From: Nitrosopumilus oxyclinae
GTDB taxonomy: Archaea; Thermoproteota; Nitrososphaeria; Nitrososphaerales; Nitrosopumilaceae
Assembly: GCF_013407165.1 (NCBI RefSeq)
Contig: NZ_CP026994.1
Span: 744,001 to 808,000 of the forward strand
DNA: 64,000 bases
Direction: 5' to 3'
The notes under the pieces: generated by a model
What the model saw: only the letters and a program-made list of their open reading frames with translations
What the model was told of the DNA's origin: nothing
Databases searched by the model: none
Shown here: positions 27,516-37,130 of the stretch, in pieces
Layout: every line of letters starts with the position of its first letter
Position numbering within the stretch: position 1 is the stretch's first letter
Position numbers and translations under genes: made by a program

Positions 27516-28211
27516 TTATAAGCCTAATAGTCGACCTAGTATAATATCTCCATATGCTAATTGGATGATAAACCCGCCTGTAATCAGTAACAGATATGGT
27601 ATTCCAGGGGTAATCCAGGTATTGGGTGTAATACAGTATTCTTGATTTTCTGCATGATGCATGATTAAATCAAATTTCTTTTTACCATTTTCAGTTTTTT
27701 CTATTGAAAATGCAAATTTTGGATTTTTTGCCTTGTATCCAATTAATATTGCAATTATTTTTTTAAAATCTGTTTCTTCAAATCCATCAAAAATATCTTC
27801 ACCTTTAATTTTAGATACCCCATTTCTAATAATGTTGATAAAAAATGGAATTGTAAACAACACGGCTGCATTGGATAGAGTCGTAAATGGCGATATGGGG
27901 CTATCTGTAAATGTAGCCATGGGTGCAATTACTGCTAATGCAATTAATGCAAAAGCATCAGCTCCTCCAAACATTCCGATTCTCCAAACTAATATCACAA
28001 AGGGTGCAATGATTAACGCAAATCCCATTGTCCATAGATTTGATGTTATGTCTGAACTAATGAAGACTAGGAGAAATCCTGTACTTCCAAACACAATCCA
28101 ATAATAATCGTGAATCTCTCTTTTCCAAACATCGATAATTGAACCTAAAATTAACATTAAAAGTGCTAAACTGATTCCAATTATATCGTAATTTGTTAAT
28201 GTTTCAAACAT
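27516..28211 (-). CDS. Type IV prepilin peptidase, archaeal (A24 family)
   Basis: An aspartyl protease that removes class III signal peptides from pilins. 231 residues with about six membrane helices. The two catalytic aspartates are probably in SIIDVWKREIHDYYW (near residue 27) and GMFGGADAFAL (near residue 80, a GxGD-like site). It lies in the pilus island close to its presumed substrates at 34-42 kb. Confidence 0.85.
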   Translation of the reverse strand: MFETLTNYDIIGISLALLMLILGSIIDVWKREIHDYYWIVFGSTGFLLVFISSDITSNLWTMGFALIIAPFVILVWRIGMFGGADAFALIALAVIAPMATFTDSPISPFTTLSNAAVLFTIPFFINIIRNGVSKIKGEDIFDGFEETDFKKIIAILIGYKAKNPKFAFSIEKTENGKKKFDLIMHHAENQEYCITPNTWITPGIPYLLLITGGFIIQLAYGDIILGRLLGL

Positions 28212-28291
28212 GGTGTGTCTTATTTTTAAATTCTATATGAAATGCATGGGGAAAAATATTCTCTTTGTTTAGTCATATCTTTTACAATTCA

Positions 28292-30868
28292 TTATCTATT
28301 TCTAATATCTGAAATTCTTTCTTTAACCTCTTCTATTTTATCTCCAATTGGGATTTTTTCGGTTATTATATCTAATTTATCCATTCGTTTAAGGAAAAAT
28401 AACCCTGTCAATATTGCAACTGGAATTATGATCATTACTAATAATGTATTATCGATAGGTAATCCACTCCAGTCTGGTTCTTCCTCTGAAATCTCTTCCA
28501 TAACTGGCATGTTTAGTATATTGGCAGTTTTTGAGATAGTTGTAGAGCTTAGTCCATTTCCTGAGACTGTGACGGATACGGAAACCTTATCTTTATCATT
28601 TGCAAGTATGTTTGCCTTTGCAATACCTTCACTACTTGTAACTTGTTCAGTTGTTAGTATTTCTCCTCCTACAATATCCCACTCTACATTAAATCCGCCC
28701 AAAGCGGTAGTTACTTCTGGAATTGTAATTGATATTTTTGATTCAATTCGTTCATTCCAATTTAGCCCTCCTAGAAATTCTAATGTGACAACGGGACTAA
28801 TATCAATTACATTGATATCATATTTAGAAAGCGTAAAATCTTCTGAAAGCAATGCTAATTCTATCGTCCCTTCATTGACTGTGTCTATCTCAAAAGTAGA
28901 AAAATAATCCCCTTCTTTAATTAATAATTTTTCAGGCACTTTTAATATTGTTTCATTATTTGAAACTAAATTAATTTTAATATCTTTTTTTGCGTATACT
29001 GGATTTCCAACTGAGTCTAATGCTTGAACCGTGGCAAGTGTTTTAGAATTTGCTAAAATATTTTTTTGGAATGATAAATAAATTGTAGTAGGATCCGTTG
29101 TGTGACTAGTAATTGATGAAATTCCTTCAAATCCGCCCATTTGATATGATAGATCTGTTGTACCCACCTTTGAAACTAAATTAAACTCTGCAAATGGTTG
29201 ATTTCGTTTTATTGTAATTGAATCTGCATTAATTAATTCATTAGCTGAAAAAGATAACACCCCATCTTCTATAAAGTAACTCACTCCTAATCTAGGATCT
29301 ACCTCTCCCTCTTCATCACTAGTAGAAGTACTTGTTTCCTCTTCTCCTGCTCCTTCATTAAGATATCCTAGAACTGGAAATTCTTTTTCCGCTAAAACAA
29401 CTGGTACTAATGACTCGATAATTAATTCTAAGTCTTCCTCAAGTGGTCCTATCGGATCCCCTGTTGCTGTTTTTACTCCTTCATTATCTGTTATGTAAAA
29501 ACTTACAGGGTCTTCCGGTACTACCGTTCCGGTATCTCCAAAAACAATGATTGCACTTTCACCTTTTTTCATTAAAGGATCAATTGGATTAACAGAGTCC
29601 AGTTCTGATGAGGAAAAGATAATTTTATGATCCTCTTGTGCCTTGACAGGGACTGTTACTGAAACAAGTTCTCTGTTGGTGGTTCCTTGAGTAGACCCAC
29701 CTGTCTGTCTTGAAACTTCAATCTCTGTTTCATAATATGTGACTGCAATAATTTCTTGTTTTCCAGTAGTTAAAAATGGCAATGTTTCTGTAACGGATGG
29801 GCCTTTACCTTCTAATGAACCAATTTCATCATGTATTACTGTAAATGTTGCACCATTTGTTAGAATATTTTCTGCTGAAATAAACATTTTGTATGTTTCT
29901 TCAAAACTTGATGTAAATTCACCTAAATTTGGTCTAGGTGAAAATTTTGTAAATGTAGAGTAACTTCCTTTTTTTATCACTAAATTTTTTTCTTCAATCA
30001 TTACCTCTTCAAATTTATTACTGGTATTGATTGAAACGTCTGGATTTTCAACTCCTATTTCTAAATGAATATCTTCTTCTGCAAAAACTGGTAATCCATC
30101 TCCATCTAGAAGTTGTACAATTGCATATCCTTCTGAACCACTAAAACTAATATAATTTTCTGGATGAACATATAGTTGCAATTGAAGAGGGGTTATTGGT
30201 TCTAATACTTTTACAATACTACTTATTTTTTTCATATTTCCTGTTTCTGCAAAAATAATTGCATCCCCATAATCTAATATTTCAAATTCTGTAATCGCAT
30301 AATATTCTCCTCCAGATATTACTAATTCTGATTCTTTGATATTGATTACATCTTTATTTGGAGTGTCTAGATTTATCATTACCTCTTCCGATGTAATGGC
30401 TGGCAATCCTCCAGTAGTTGCTAATTCTACAACAATGAATCCAAATCTAGGTCCATCAACGGGGAACTCTGACGGTGTTACCTTCATTAACATTTTTGTA
30501 GGATTATTATTGTTGGTAAAAACTTCTAAAGAAATTTCTTTAGATGAAAAACCTGTTGCTGCCAATGCTATACTGGCAATTCCTGATTCCTTTGCTTTGA
30601 TAATTACATTTTTGGTAAATTTATCATTTCCTTCTTCAATCCTGATGATTTGAATTATTTCGTTATCAGAACTCACAACTTTCAAACCATCTATTTGTTT
30701 TGGTACCATTATATCGTTTGACGTGATAAAAATTTGCAATGTTGCTTCTGTATTCTCTAATAATTTTCCTGGATGAAGTTGGTATCCAAACTCTGATGTT
30801 GTTTGAGCCTGAACAGGTATTACAAAAATGCTCAACATTAAACTAAAAATGAGAAAAAGAACTTTCAA
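28292..30868 (-). CDS. Large secreted surface protein with Ig-like repeats and C-terminal anchor
   Basis: An 858-residue protein with a signal peptide (MKVLFLIFSLMLSIF..., cleavage near AQA), several beta-rich repeated modules of about 100 residues (recurring patterns such as VSSDNEIIQI, AVVQLLDGDGLPVFAEED, VQALDSVGNPVYAKKDI), a transmembrane helix (about 815-835) and a basic cytoplasmic tail. It starts at TTG, which with the TATA box at 30889-30900 implies a leaderless transcript. It lies between the prepilin peptidase and pilus platform genes. Probable adhesin or pilus-associated surface protein (inference). Confidence 0.75.
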   Translation of the reverse strand: MKVLFLIFSLMLSIFVIPVQAQTTSEFGYQLHPGKLLENTEATLQIFITSNDIMVPKQIDGLKVVSSDNEIIQIIRIEEGNDKFTKNVIIKAKESGIASIALAATGFSSKEISLEVFTNNNNPTKMLMKVTPSEFPVDGPRFGFIVVELATTGGLPAITSEEVMINLDTPNKDVINIKESELVISGGEYYAITEFEILDYGDAIIFAETGNMKKISSIVKVLEPITPLQLQLYVHPENYISFSGSEGYAIVQLLDGDGLPVFAEEDIHLEIGVENPDVSINTSNKFEEVMIEEKNLVIKKGSYSTFTKFSPRPNLGEFTSSFEETYKMFISAENILTNGATFTVIHDEIGSLEGKGPSVTETLPFLTTGKQEIIAVTYYETEIEVSRQTGGSTQGTTNRELVSVTVPVKAQEDHKIIFSSSELDSVNPIDPLMKKGESAIIVFGDTGTVVPEDPVSFYITDNEGVKTATGDPIGPLEEDLELIIESLVPVVLAEKEFPVLGYLNEGAGEEETSTSTSDEEGEVDPRLGVSYFIEDGVLSFSANELINADSITIKRNQPFAEFNLVSKVGTTDLSYQMGGFEGISSITSHTTDPTTIYLSFQKNILANSKTLATVQALDSVGNPVYAKKDIKINLVSNNETILKVPEKLLIKEGDYFSTFEIDTVNEGTIELALLSEDFTLSKYDINVIDISPVVTLEFLGGLNWNERIESKISITIPEVTTALGGFNVEWDIVGGEILTTEQVTSSEGIAKANILANDKDKVSVSVTVSGNGLSSTTISKTANILNMPVMEEISEEEPDWSGLPIDNTLLVMIIIPVAILTGLFFLKRMDKLDIITEKIPIGDKIEEVKERISDIRNR

Positions 30869-30888
30869 CTTAGATCATTTAACTGAAT

Positions 30889-30899
30889 TTTTCTTATAT
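30889..30899 (-). promoter_or_regulatory. TATA box for the 858-aa surface protein gene
   Basis: On the minus strand TTTTATATAAG lies about 25 bases upstream of TTG 30868, directly after the conserved element at 30904-30928. Confidence 0.5.
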
Positions 30900-30903
30900 A
30901 AAA

Positions 30904-30928
30904 CAGTGTGAAATATTACAATACACAC
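30904..30928 (-). promoter_or_regulatory. Conserved pilus-island upstream element, copy A
   Basis: A 25-base element, GTGTGTATTGTAATA followed by TTTCACACTG on the minus strand, immediately upstream of the TATA box. It matches copy B at 33954-33978 at 23 of 25 positions, with the same offset to TATA. Likely a regulator or activator site. Confidence 0.65.
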
Positions 30929-30930
30929 AG

Positions 30931-32376
30931 TCATGCAAAAATTGATGATACGCTGAATATTTTAAGCGAAATTACCACTATTGCTCCAATTGATGTTGCA
31001 ACTAGAAATATAGAATACATGAATCCACCAGAGTAAGATCCAGTGGTAATTTTTCCCAAAAATAACCCTGAAATCCAAGATTGAACCAATATTGCAACAC
31101 CTAATAATTGAAACCTGTAATTTGCATCTGCTTCCAATAATGCCCTTTTTTCTTCATTCTCTTCTAATTGTGCACCTAGACTTGTCAGAGATTCAATTAC
31201 AAGCAATGTTGTAAAACCTGTAATTGCAATTAACATGAAACCTACCATGACAAATGGTTTTAATTTTTCTCTTTTTGTTTTTTCTAAGTTATGCATTTTT
31301 TCAGCAACGCCAGCTAATGTGATTAAAGTATTGACATTTCCTCCACCTGCTGAAATAATTTCAAATAACACTTTAAAATTTATTAAAATCCTAAAATCAT
31401 TAGTTTCTTTTTTAATATAGCCAAAAATATCATCCAATGTCATTCCCCACTCGAGTTTATTGGCAATACCATTGGCCACTCTATTGAATGATCCATAATC
31501 TTTTCTTTTTGTGGTTCTTACAACACATTTTTCTGGACCTAGCCCTGCTTTTCTTGCTTCTGCAACATCTCTCATAATTTGAGCAGTTGCCCTTTCTGCG
31601 TCAATTGAAAATTTGTACTTGTCTTTAAAATTTAATGCTGGCCATATTGCAGCTGCAATTAATGCACCACCTAAAATGTACAAATTTAATTCTGGTAATA
31701 AATCTAAATAATTAATTATTATTGCAACTAAAATTCCCGGCAATCCAAATGTTGAGATTTTTTTCCAATCTAGTTCATTTACTTTTGATTTGTTTAATTT
31801 GCCTGCAATAATTGAAAAAAGCACTGATACTACTGGAGGCAAGATGATGACAAAATATAGTGGATCAATATCATTCGGTCCAGGGGTGCTTCCTACTCCG
31901 TCTGTAGATGTTGCTGTAATTATGATGTAGATGGCCAATACCACAACTTGCATTGTCATATACGTTTCAATTACAGTCTCTACTTTTTTTGCTAATTCTT
32001 CCTGTTGTGATTCATACAATTCAAACGCTCCATCCATTTTTGATTTAAGATAACTTACTACATCCCCTCCACTTTGGATGGCCGATACCCATCCACTTAG
32101 AAAATCTCCAAAACTCGAACCTTTTTCTTTACTCTCTGACATGACTATTAATGGATCTTGACCCAAGATATCAATTCGTTTTAAAATTTTTATTGATTCA
32201 TGTCTGACATGCGGTAGCAAATCCAAATTCTTAATTTTTAAAAAAATAGTATATGGGCCAAACCCACTAGTGGCCAGCAATGTCACTATTGTTATAAAAA
32301 AAGGTAATTCTGGATCAATCTTTTTATTTAATTTCTTTTTCTTATCATCTTCTTCATATTTTTTTATAAATGACAT
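30931..32376 (-). CDS. Type IV pilus/archaellum platform membrane protein (TadC/ArlJ family)
   Basis: Polytopic platform on which the pilus fibre is assembled. 481 residues with two T2SS-F type halves: FLSGWVSAIQSGGDVVSYL and later ISAGGGNVNTLITLAGVAE, each followed by paired membrane helices. It is encoded 2 bases after the ATPase gene, the usual ATPase-platform pair of archaeal type IV pili. Confidence 0.9.
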   Translation of the reverse strand: MSFIKKYEEDDKKKKLNKKIDPELPFFITIVTLLATSGFGPYTIFLKIKNLDLLPHVRHESIKILKRIDILGQDPLIVMSESKEKGSSFGDFLSGWVSAIQSGGDVVSYLKSKMDGAFELYESQQEELAKKVETVIETYMTMQVVVLAIYIIITATSTDGVGSTPGPNDIDPLYFVIILPPVVSVLFSIIAGKLNKSKVNELDWKKISTFGLPGILVAIIINYLDLLPELNLYILGGALIAAAIWPALNFKDKYKFSIDAERATAQIMRDVAEARKAGLGPEKCVVRTTKRKDYGSFNRVANGIANKLEWGMTLDDIFGYIKKETNDFRILINFKVLFEIISAGGGNVNTLITLAGVAEKMHNLEKTKREKLKPFVMVGFMLIAITGFTTLLVIESLTSLGAQLEENEEKRALLEADANYRFQLLGVAILVQSWISGLFLGKITTGSYSGGFMYSIFLVATSIGAIVVISLKIFSVSSIFA

Positions 32377-32378
32377 GT

Positions 32379-33914
32379 TTATACACCATATTCAATTTTC
32401 TTCATTAATGTTTCAGGATCTCTATAGTATTTTCCAATATATTCAGCAACTTTATCGTAGCTTCTAATCCCTCTATCTACTAACCATTTCAAAACAATTT
32501 TCCTTTTTTCATATTCTTCCATAATTTCATCCAGACTAAGACCTGTTTGTTGTGATAGTCTATTGAACATTTCACTATCTCCTAATTGAGGTTCAAAATA
32601 ATCTGCTTTTGGATCCCATCTAAAAGAATTATGATATGAATCTGAGGTTTTGATTTCTTGAACTGAAATTGCCCTTCTAGTACTTTTACCATCCATGCCT
32701 TTTACTCTTCTAATTACTATGGCACAATTCATTAATGCCATATATGCTGCTGGAATATCCATTGGTTTTTGTTGCAATCTTTTACTTGCTGATTCTAAAC
32801 TATCTGCATGCATTGTACACAAACCTCCGTGACCTGTAGCCATTGCTTGGAACATGACATATGCTTCAGACCCTCTAATTTCACCTACTACAATATAGTC
32901 TGGTCTATGTCTTACCCCTGATTTAATTAAATCATATAATCCGATTTCTCCTTCTTCATTGTTACCAAAACCTACTCTGGATACTAAACTAAACCAATTT
33001 TCATGTTTGATGTTGATTTCAGCTACATCCTCTACTGAAAAAATCTTAAAATCTGGATTCACCAAACCTGTAATCGCATTAAGTATAGTTGTTTTACCAC
33101 TACCTGTTGAGCCGATTACCATGATGGACATTTTTGCTTCCATTAACATCCATAGATATGCTGCAATATCTACACTAATTGTACCAAATGATATTAGATC
33201 AATTACTGAATAAGGATCTTGTTTGAATTTTCTTATTGTAAAACTAGTTCCTTTCGGTGTAACTTCTTTTTGGTATAATACTGAAATCCTATGGTTCCCT
33301 TGTAATGATAAATCTGAAATTGGGTGTGCCGAACTGATGTGTTTCCCTGCTCTAAACACAATTCTCGATACAAAGGAATTTAATTTCTCATCTTCAAATG
33401 TGATATTACAAGGAATACTGTCATATTTTCTATGCCATACATAGATTGGTAAATTTATTCCACTACAACTTACGTCTTCGATATTTGGGTCATGCATCAT
33501 TGGATCAATATTTCCAAAACCATCGATTTCTTTTTCTAAATAATATTTTACTTTTTCAAGGCTTGCAAGTGGCTGATCCTCAAACAATTTTTCATTTTCT
33601 TTTAGAACTTTATTGACAAATGAAATGAATCCAAAATCTTTTTCGATATTATCAGGAGAGTCTAAATTTTCTTCTATTAATCGATAGAGTTGATTATATA
33701 CAATTTGCTCTGATTGATTTAATTTAGTTTCATCTACTTGGTAAGATATATTGCCTTTCTCTATATCCTGTAAAATGTTAACATAACTAAATGGTGCTTT
33801 TAGAGGGTATTTTTCTAATAATTTTGAACCTTTTGGAGTCTCGTTGTTTAATTCGGATAAGAATTCACTTTTAAGAAATGTTTCTAATCCTTGTTCTTCT
33901 TTCTTTTTACCCAT
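32379..33914 (-). CDS. Type IV pilus assembly ATPase (TadA/ArlI family)
   Basis: Hexameric ATPase that drives pilin extraction and assembly. About 511 residues. Walker A is IGSTGSGKTT, Asp box and Walker B region DYIVVGEIRGSEAYVMFQA, and the His-box is GHGGLCTMHADS. A TTG at 33923 is in frame, but ATG 33914 fits better; the TATA-like CAATATAACC is about 30 bases upstream. Copy B of the conserved 25-base element precedes it. It is followed by its platform protein. Confidence 0.92.
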   Translation of the reverse strand: MGKKKEEQGLETFLKSEFLSELNNETPKGSKLLEKYPLKAPFSYVNILQDIEKGNISYQVDETKLNQSEQIVYNQLYRLIEENLDSPDNIEKDFGFISFVNKVLKENEKLFEDQPLASLEKVKYYLEKEIDGFGNIDPMMHDPNIEDVSCSGINLPIYVWHRKYDSIPCNITFEDEKLNSFVSRIVFRAGKHISSAHPISDLSLQGNHRISVLYQKEVTPKGTSFTIRKFKQDPYSVIDLISFGTISVDIAAYLWMLMEAKMSIMVIGSTGSGKTTILNAITGLVNPDFKIFSVEDVAEINIKHENWFSLVSRVGFGNNEEGEIGLYDLIKSGVRHRPDYIVVGEIRGSEAYVMFQAMATGHGGLCTMHADSLESASKRLQQKPMDIPAAYMALMNCAIVIRRVKGMDGKSTRRAISVQEIKTSDSYHNSFRWDPKADYFEPQLGDSEMFNRLSQQTGLSLDEIMEEYEKRKIVLKWLVDRGIRSYDKVAEYIGKYYRDPETLMKKIEYGV

Positions 33915-33953
33915 GTGACTCAATACTATTCATGGATTTTTGGTTATATTGAG

Positions 33954-33978
33954 CAGTATGAAACATTACAATACACAC
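33954..33978 (-). promoter_or_regulatory. Conserved pilus-island upstream element, copy B
   Basis: Minus strand GTGTGTATTGTAATG followed by TTTCATACTG, 23 of 25 identical to copy A and similarly placed 4-6 bases before a TATA-like sequence. It lies upstream of the ATPase/platform operon. Confidence 0.65.
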
Positions 33979-34048
33979 AATATTGGTTTTTAACAAAAAT
34001 ATAAAAATAATTTTTTGGATAAGAATAAAAAAATTCCCTTATCCTGGA

Positions 34049-34690
34049 TTATTGTCCTGATACGGTGATACTTTGAGGTCCGCCAGCTTTTCCTGCAAAC
34101 ACACTGACTGTAGTTGCAACACCAGAGTCGAGAGTTGTAATTGTACCGTTATTTATTTTGAAATAAATAACTGCAGTACTACCTGGGTTCAAGGACACTG
34201 GGCCTGTTGCAGCAACACCTTGAATGACGTTGGTGCCTACACCCCATGAATCTTGATCAATACACAGGTAATTTGCGTCACCTACACATGCTCCAAGTTT
34301 TGAAATTGCTGGTCCATTAGTTGCTGGCAATGCGTTTACCCAACCTGTATGATTCAATGCTTGCTGAAATTCAGCAGCAGTCAAGGTTGTATCTACATAC
34401 CATTGTCCAAATGGGATATCTATGCCCCTAAGTGATATTTTATCTACGGCGACTACTTTGTCACCTGTATTTCTAACACCCGTTGCACCCCAAGCTGCGC
34501 CGCCAGGATCAGTTTGATGTACCCATACTTTGGTTCCAGTTACTGAAATATTTTCAGTTTGTGTACCTCCTTGGAATAATGAAGTTCCGTAAAGTACAAC
34601 ACCTGAACCAAGCACAACTGATGACACCAATATGATGACAGTTGTAAGTACAGTACTGATTGCACGTTTTTTGCTTAGTTTGGTTTTCAT
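34049..34690 (-). CDS. Type IV pilin (class III signal peptide), copy 1
   Basis: A 213-residue pilin. N-terminus MKTKLSKKRAISTVLTTV has a basic leader with the prepilin cleavage site expected at KKR/AIS, followed by a hydrophobic assembly helix to about residue 38. The C-terminal globular domain has one cysteine pair (KLGACVG ... YLCIDQD). It is a tandem duplicate of the gene at 34805-35449, sharing identical leader, helix and the WVNALP block, and diverging mainly toward the C-terminus. Probable major pilus subunit. Confidence 0.88.
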   Translation of the reverse strand: MKTKLSKKRAISTVLTTVIILVSSVVLGSGVVLYGTSLFQGGTQTENISVTGTKVWVHQTDPGGAAWGATGVRNTGDKVVAVDKISLRGIDIPFGQWYVDTTLTAAEFQQALNHTGWVNALPATNGPAISKLGACVGDANYLCIDQDSWGVGTNVIQGVAATGPVSLNPGSTAVIYFKINNGTITTLDSGVATTVSVFAGKAGGPQSITVSGQ

Positions 34691-34739
34691 TTTATTATTT
34701 TTAATCCAATCTAATAGAATAACTAGTCGAGTATGTAAT
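34691..34739 (-). repeat. Duplicated 49-bp pilin upstream sequence, copy 1
   Basis: The 49 bases immediately upstream of this pilin match those at 35450-35498 with one mismatch, then diverge. This is the end of the duplication unit and probably contains the shared 5' leader. Confidence 0.75.
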
Positions 34740-34804
34740 TTTTTTGAATTACAGAGTAAAAAGAATTTAATCTATTGTTCTGGATATTGGAGAAGAATAT
34801 GGAA

Positions 34805-35449
34805 TTATGATAATCCTGCAACTACAATTGAATAGGGTGCACCTGCTTTACCTGCGTATATACTAACATTTGACTGAATTCCTGTATCAAGTGATGTGAA
34901 TGTGCCATTATATGCTTTAAAGTAAATAACTGCAGTTTGACCCGGATCTAATGATACTGGACCTGTTGATACATCTGCTGAGATGACGTTGGTGCCTGCA
35001 CCCCATGAATCTTGATCAATACACAGGTAATTTGCGTCACCTACACATGCTCCAAGTTTTGAAATTGCTGGTCCGTTAGTTCCTGGCAATGCGTTTACCC
35101 AACCTGTATGATTCAATGCTTGTTGATATTCACTACTTGTCATTGTTGTATCTGCATACCATTGTCCAAACGGAATATCTGTACCTCTAACTGAAATTTG
35201 ATTAACTGAAATAACTTTGTCTCCTGTATTTCTAACACTAGCTGCTCCCCAAGCTACGCCTGTGGGATCAGTAGCATGTACCCACACTTTGACATCAGAA
35301 GCTTGGATAGCTTCAGTTTGTGTATTTCCTTGAAATAATGAAGTTCCGTAAAGTACAACACCTGAACCAAGCACAACTGATGACACCAATATGATGACAG
35401 TTGTAAGTACAGTACTGATTGCACGTTTTTTGCTTAGTTTGGTTTTCAT
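34805..35449 (-). CDS. Type IV pilin (class III signal peptide), copy 2
   Basis: A 214-residue pilin paralogue of the neighbouring gene, with the same KKRAISTVLTTVIILVSS leader-helix. Differences cluster after the helix (for example QTEAIQASDVKVWVH against QTENISVTGTKVWVH) and near the C-terminus. The pair allows mixed fibres or antigenic variation. Its upstream region has a weaker relative of the pilus element at 35515-35528. Confidence 0.88.
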   Translation of the reverse strand: MKTKLSKKRAISTVLTTVIILVSSVVLGSGVVLYGTSLFQGNTQTEAIQASDVKVWVHATDPTGVAWGAASVRNTGDKVISVNQISVRGTDIPFGQWYADTTMTSSEYQQALNHTGWVNALPGTNGPAISKLGACVGDANYLCIDQDSWGAGTNVISADVSTGPVSLDPGQTAVIYFKAYNGTFTSLDTGIQSNVSIYAGKAGAPYSIVVAGLS

Positions 35450-35498
35450 TTTATTATTTTTAATCCAATCTCATAGAATAACTAGTCGAGTATGTAAT
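35450..35498 (-). repeat. Duplicated 49-bp pilin upstream sequence, copy 2
   Basis: Matches 34691-34739 with one mismatch; identity ends abruptly further upstream. Confidence 0.75.
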
Positions 35499-35553
35499 AT
35501 TTTTTAATTTCTTGGTGAAATTTTTACACTATATAAAAACTAAAATTTGAAAA

Positions 35554-36999
35554 CTACAGATCATCGCCTGCAAGATTGGTATATGCACCCAAAAATCTTG
35601 CAACTGTTTTCCTTAATCCTTCATATGGCATACATAATGAAAAAATTTTAGTTACGCCTGTAGGGATACCAATGGCTACAACACTGATGCCTTTTTTTCT
35701 TGCTGCCTCAACAGCTTCTTTCATTTTCACATCTGCTTCATATGTGCCTAACGCTTGTCCATCTGTAATCAAAAATATGTATCTGCGTTCAATATTTTCT
35801 CTCTCTAAAATTCTTGAGCATAGTATAACTGCATCTGCAATAAAAGAAAGACCTTTGATCTCAATACCGCCAATACGTGATTTTGAATGTTGATCAAAAT
35901 TTTCATAATGGTCTTTGACTATTGTGAAATTATTATTGAATGTAAAAAATCCCCATTTTCCATTCTTTGAATTGACTTCATTTGCAGCCTCACCTAAGCA
36001 AATGGCAAATTTTTTCATTTCATCAAATTTTAGTCTCATACTACTACTGGTATCGACTACGATTGCCCATTCTTCTTCAATTCTCCTATAATCGTCTTGC
36101 TCAAAAATTTGTATGCTGTTATTTTGAGCTGCTACTGCTTGAATTGCTGCCTGCATTTCTAACAGCCCCATATCTTCAGGCATTCCTTCATCCATGACAT
36201 TGGGTGTCATTTTCATCTGTGAAGACATCTTTTTTAAAAACAAGTGAGTGGCATTTTTTAATCTGAGATATTCGCCAATATTTTCTGGGGCAAAGTCAAT
36301 CTTGTCAAATTCTAAATCTTCCGTAATTCCACCATATTTTTTCCTAACCTTGGCTCTTCGTTTTAGTTGTTCAAACCATACTTCTGTGAATCTTTGAACA
36401 GTGTCATAGAATATACCTTCAGTCGTTATTGTAATATCTTCTAACCATTTTTCTATTCGTTTAGGATGACTATAATGATCTGTAAATGGATAATTATAAT
36501 CAGATATGATATTTGAAGATTCATAAATTATATCTGCAATATTTGAAATTTCTTTTTCATTTTCAGGATCTGTGTTAAGGATTTTATCTTCTAATTCTTT
36601 TCGTTTACTTTTAATTTCTGAAATAAATCTGTTTGAAAATATCTTTTTTGAATTTCTTTTAATATTTTCTAATTCTGTTTGATCATTTATCATATTAAAA
36701 AGATTTTCAATTTTTTTGATCTCATTATGATATTCTGGAAAGTCATTTTTTAAAAATTCATTCACTCTTACATCTTCAATGTATTCAAATGTTTCATATG
36801 CTCGTTTTTTATTTTTATCTTTCATCCATTTTTTGTAGATTTTAAAATTTGTTACCTTTGCATGGCCTGCAGCATGACAGATTGATGCCAAATACAAAGA
36901 AAAAATAGTATTTTGTGATTCTTCTACGTTTGAGAAAGCACATCCTTGAATTGTTTCTAATCCCTGAATAGGTCTAGGCATTGGAAAAAATACTGTCAT
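35554..36999 (-). CDS. VWA-domain protein (CbbO/NorD-like); start may extend to 37125
   Basis: A 481-residue protein counted from ATG 36999, with a C-terminal von Willebrand A domain: MIDAS DTSSSMR in EWAIVVDTSSSMRLKF and FLITDGQALG. The N-terminal part is helical and charged. It is paired with the MoxR-type ATPase 37131-38150, as in CbbQ/CbbO and NorQ/NorD systems that insert metals or remodel partner complexes. The open frame continues 42 codons upstream of this ATG without any ATG, GTG or TTG; a CTG at 37125 with an AGGTG eight bases ahead could be the real start. Confidence 0.8.
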   Translation of the reverse strand: MTVFFPMPRPIQGLETIQGCAFSNVEESQNTIFSLYLASICHAAGHAKVTNFKIYKKWMKDKNKKRAYETFEYIEDVRVNEFLKNDFPEYHNEIKKIENLFNMINDQTELENIKRNSKKIFSNRFISEIKSKRKELEDKILNTDPENEKEISNIADIIYESSNIISDYNYPFTDHYSHPKRIEKWLEDITITTEGIFYDTVQRFTEVWFEQLKRRAKVRKKYGGITEDLEFDKIDFAPENIGEYLRLKNATHLFLKKMSSQMKMTPNVMDEGMPEDMGLLEMQAAIQAVAAQNNSIQIFEQDDYRRIEEEWAIVVDTSSSMRLKFDEMKKFAICLGEAANEVNSKNGKWGFFTFNNNFTIVKDHYENFDQHSKSRIGGIEIKGLSFIADAVILCSRILERENIERRYIFLITDGQALGTYEADVKMKEAVEAARKKGISVVAIGIPTGVTKIFSLCMPYEGLRKTVARFLGAYTNLAGDDL

Positions 37000-37130
37000 T
37001 CTTGGCTCATATTCAATTTTTGGAAAATACTGCGTATCTAGAAAAAACGTATCGATATCTATTGGTTTTCGTCCAGAAATTTCAAAAAATAAACTATGCC
37101 CAATATCTTGAATTGTGTCTTTCAGTCAAA

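Noticed and set aside
34805-35449. Archaellin genes of an archaellum
   Set aside because: The pilin-like leader fits, but no other archaellum-specific accessory genes (ArlF/ArlG-like) are present; type IV pilus is the safer call.
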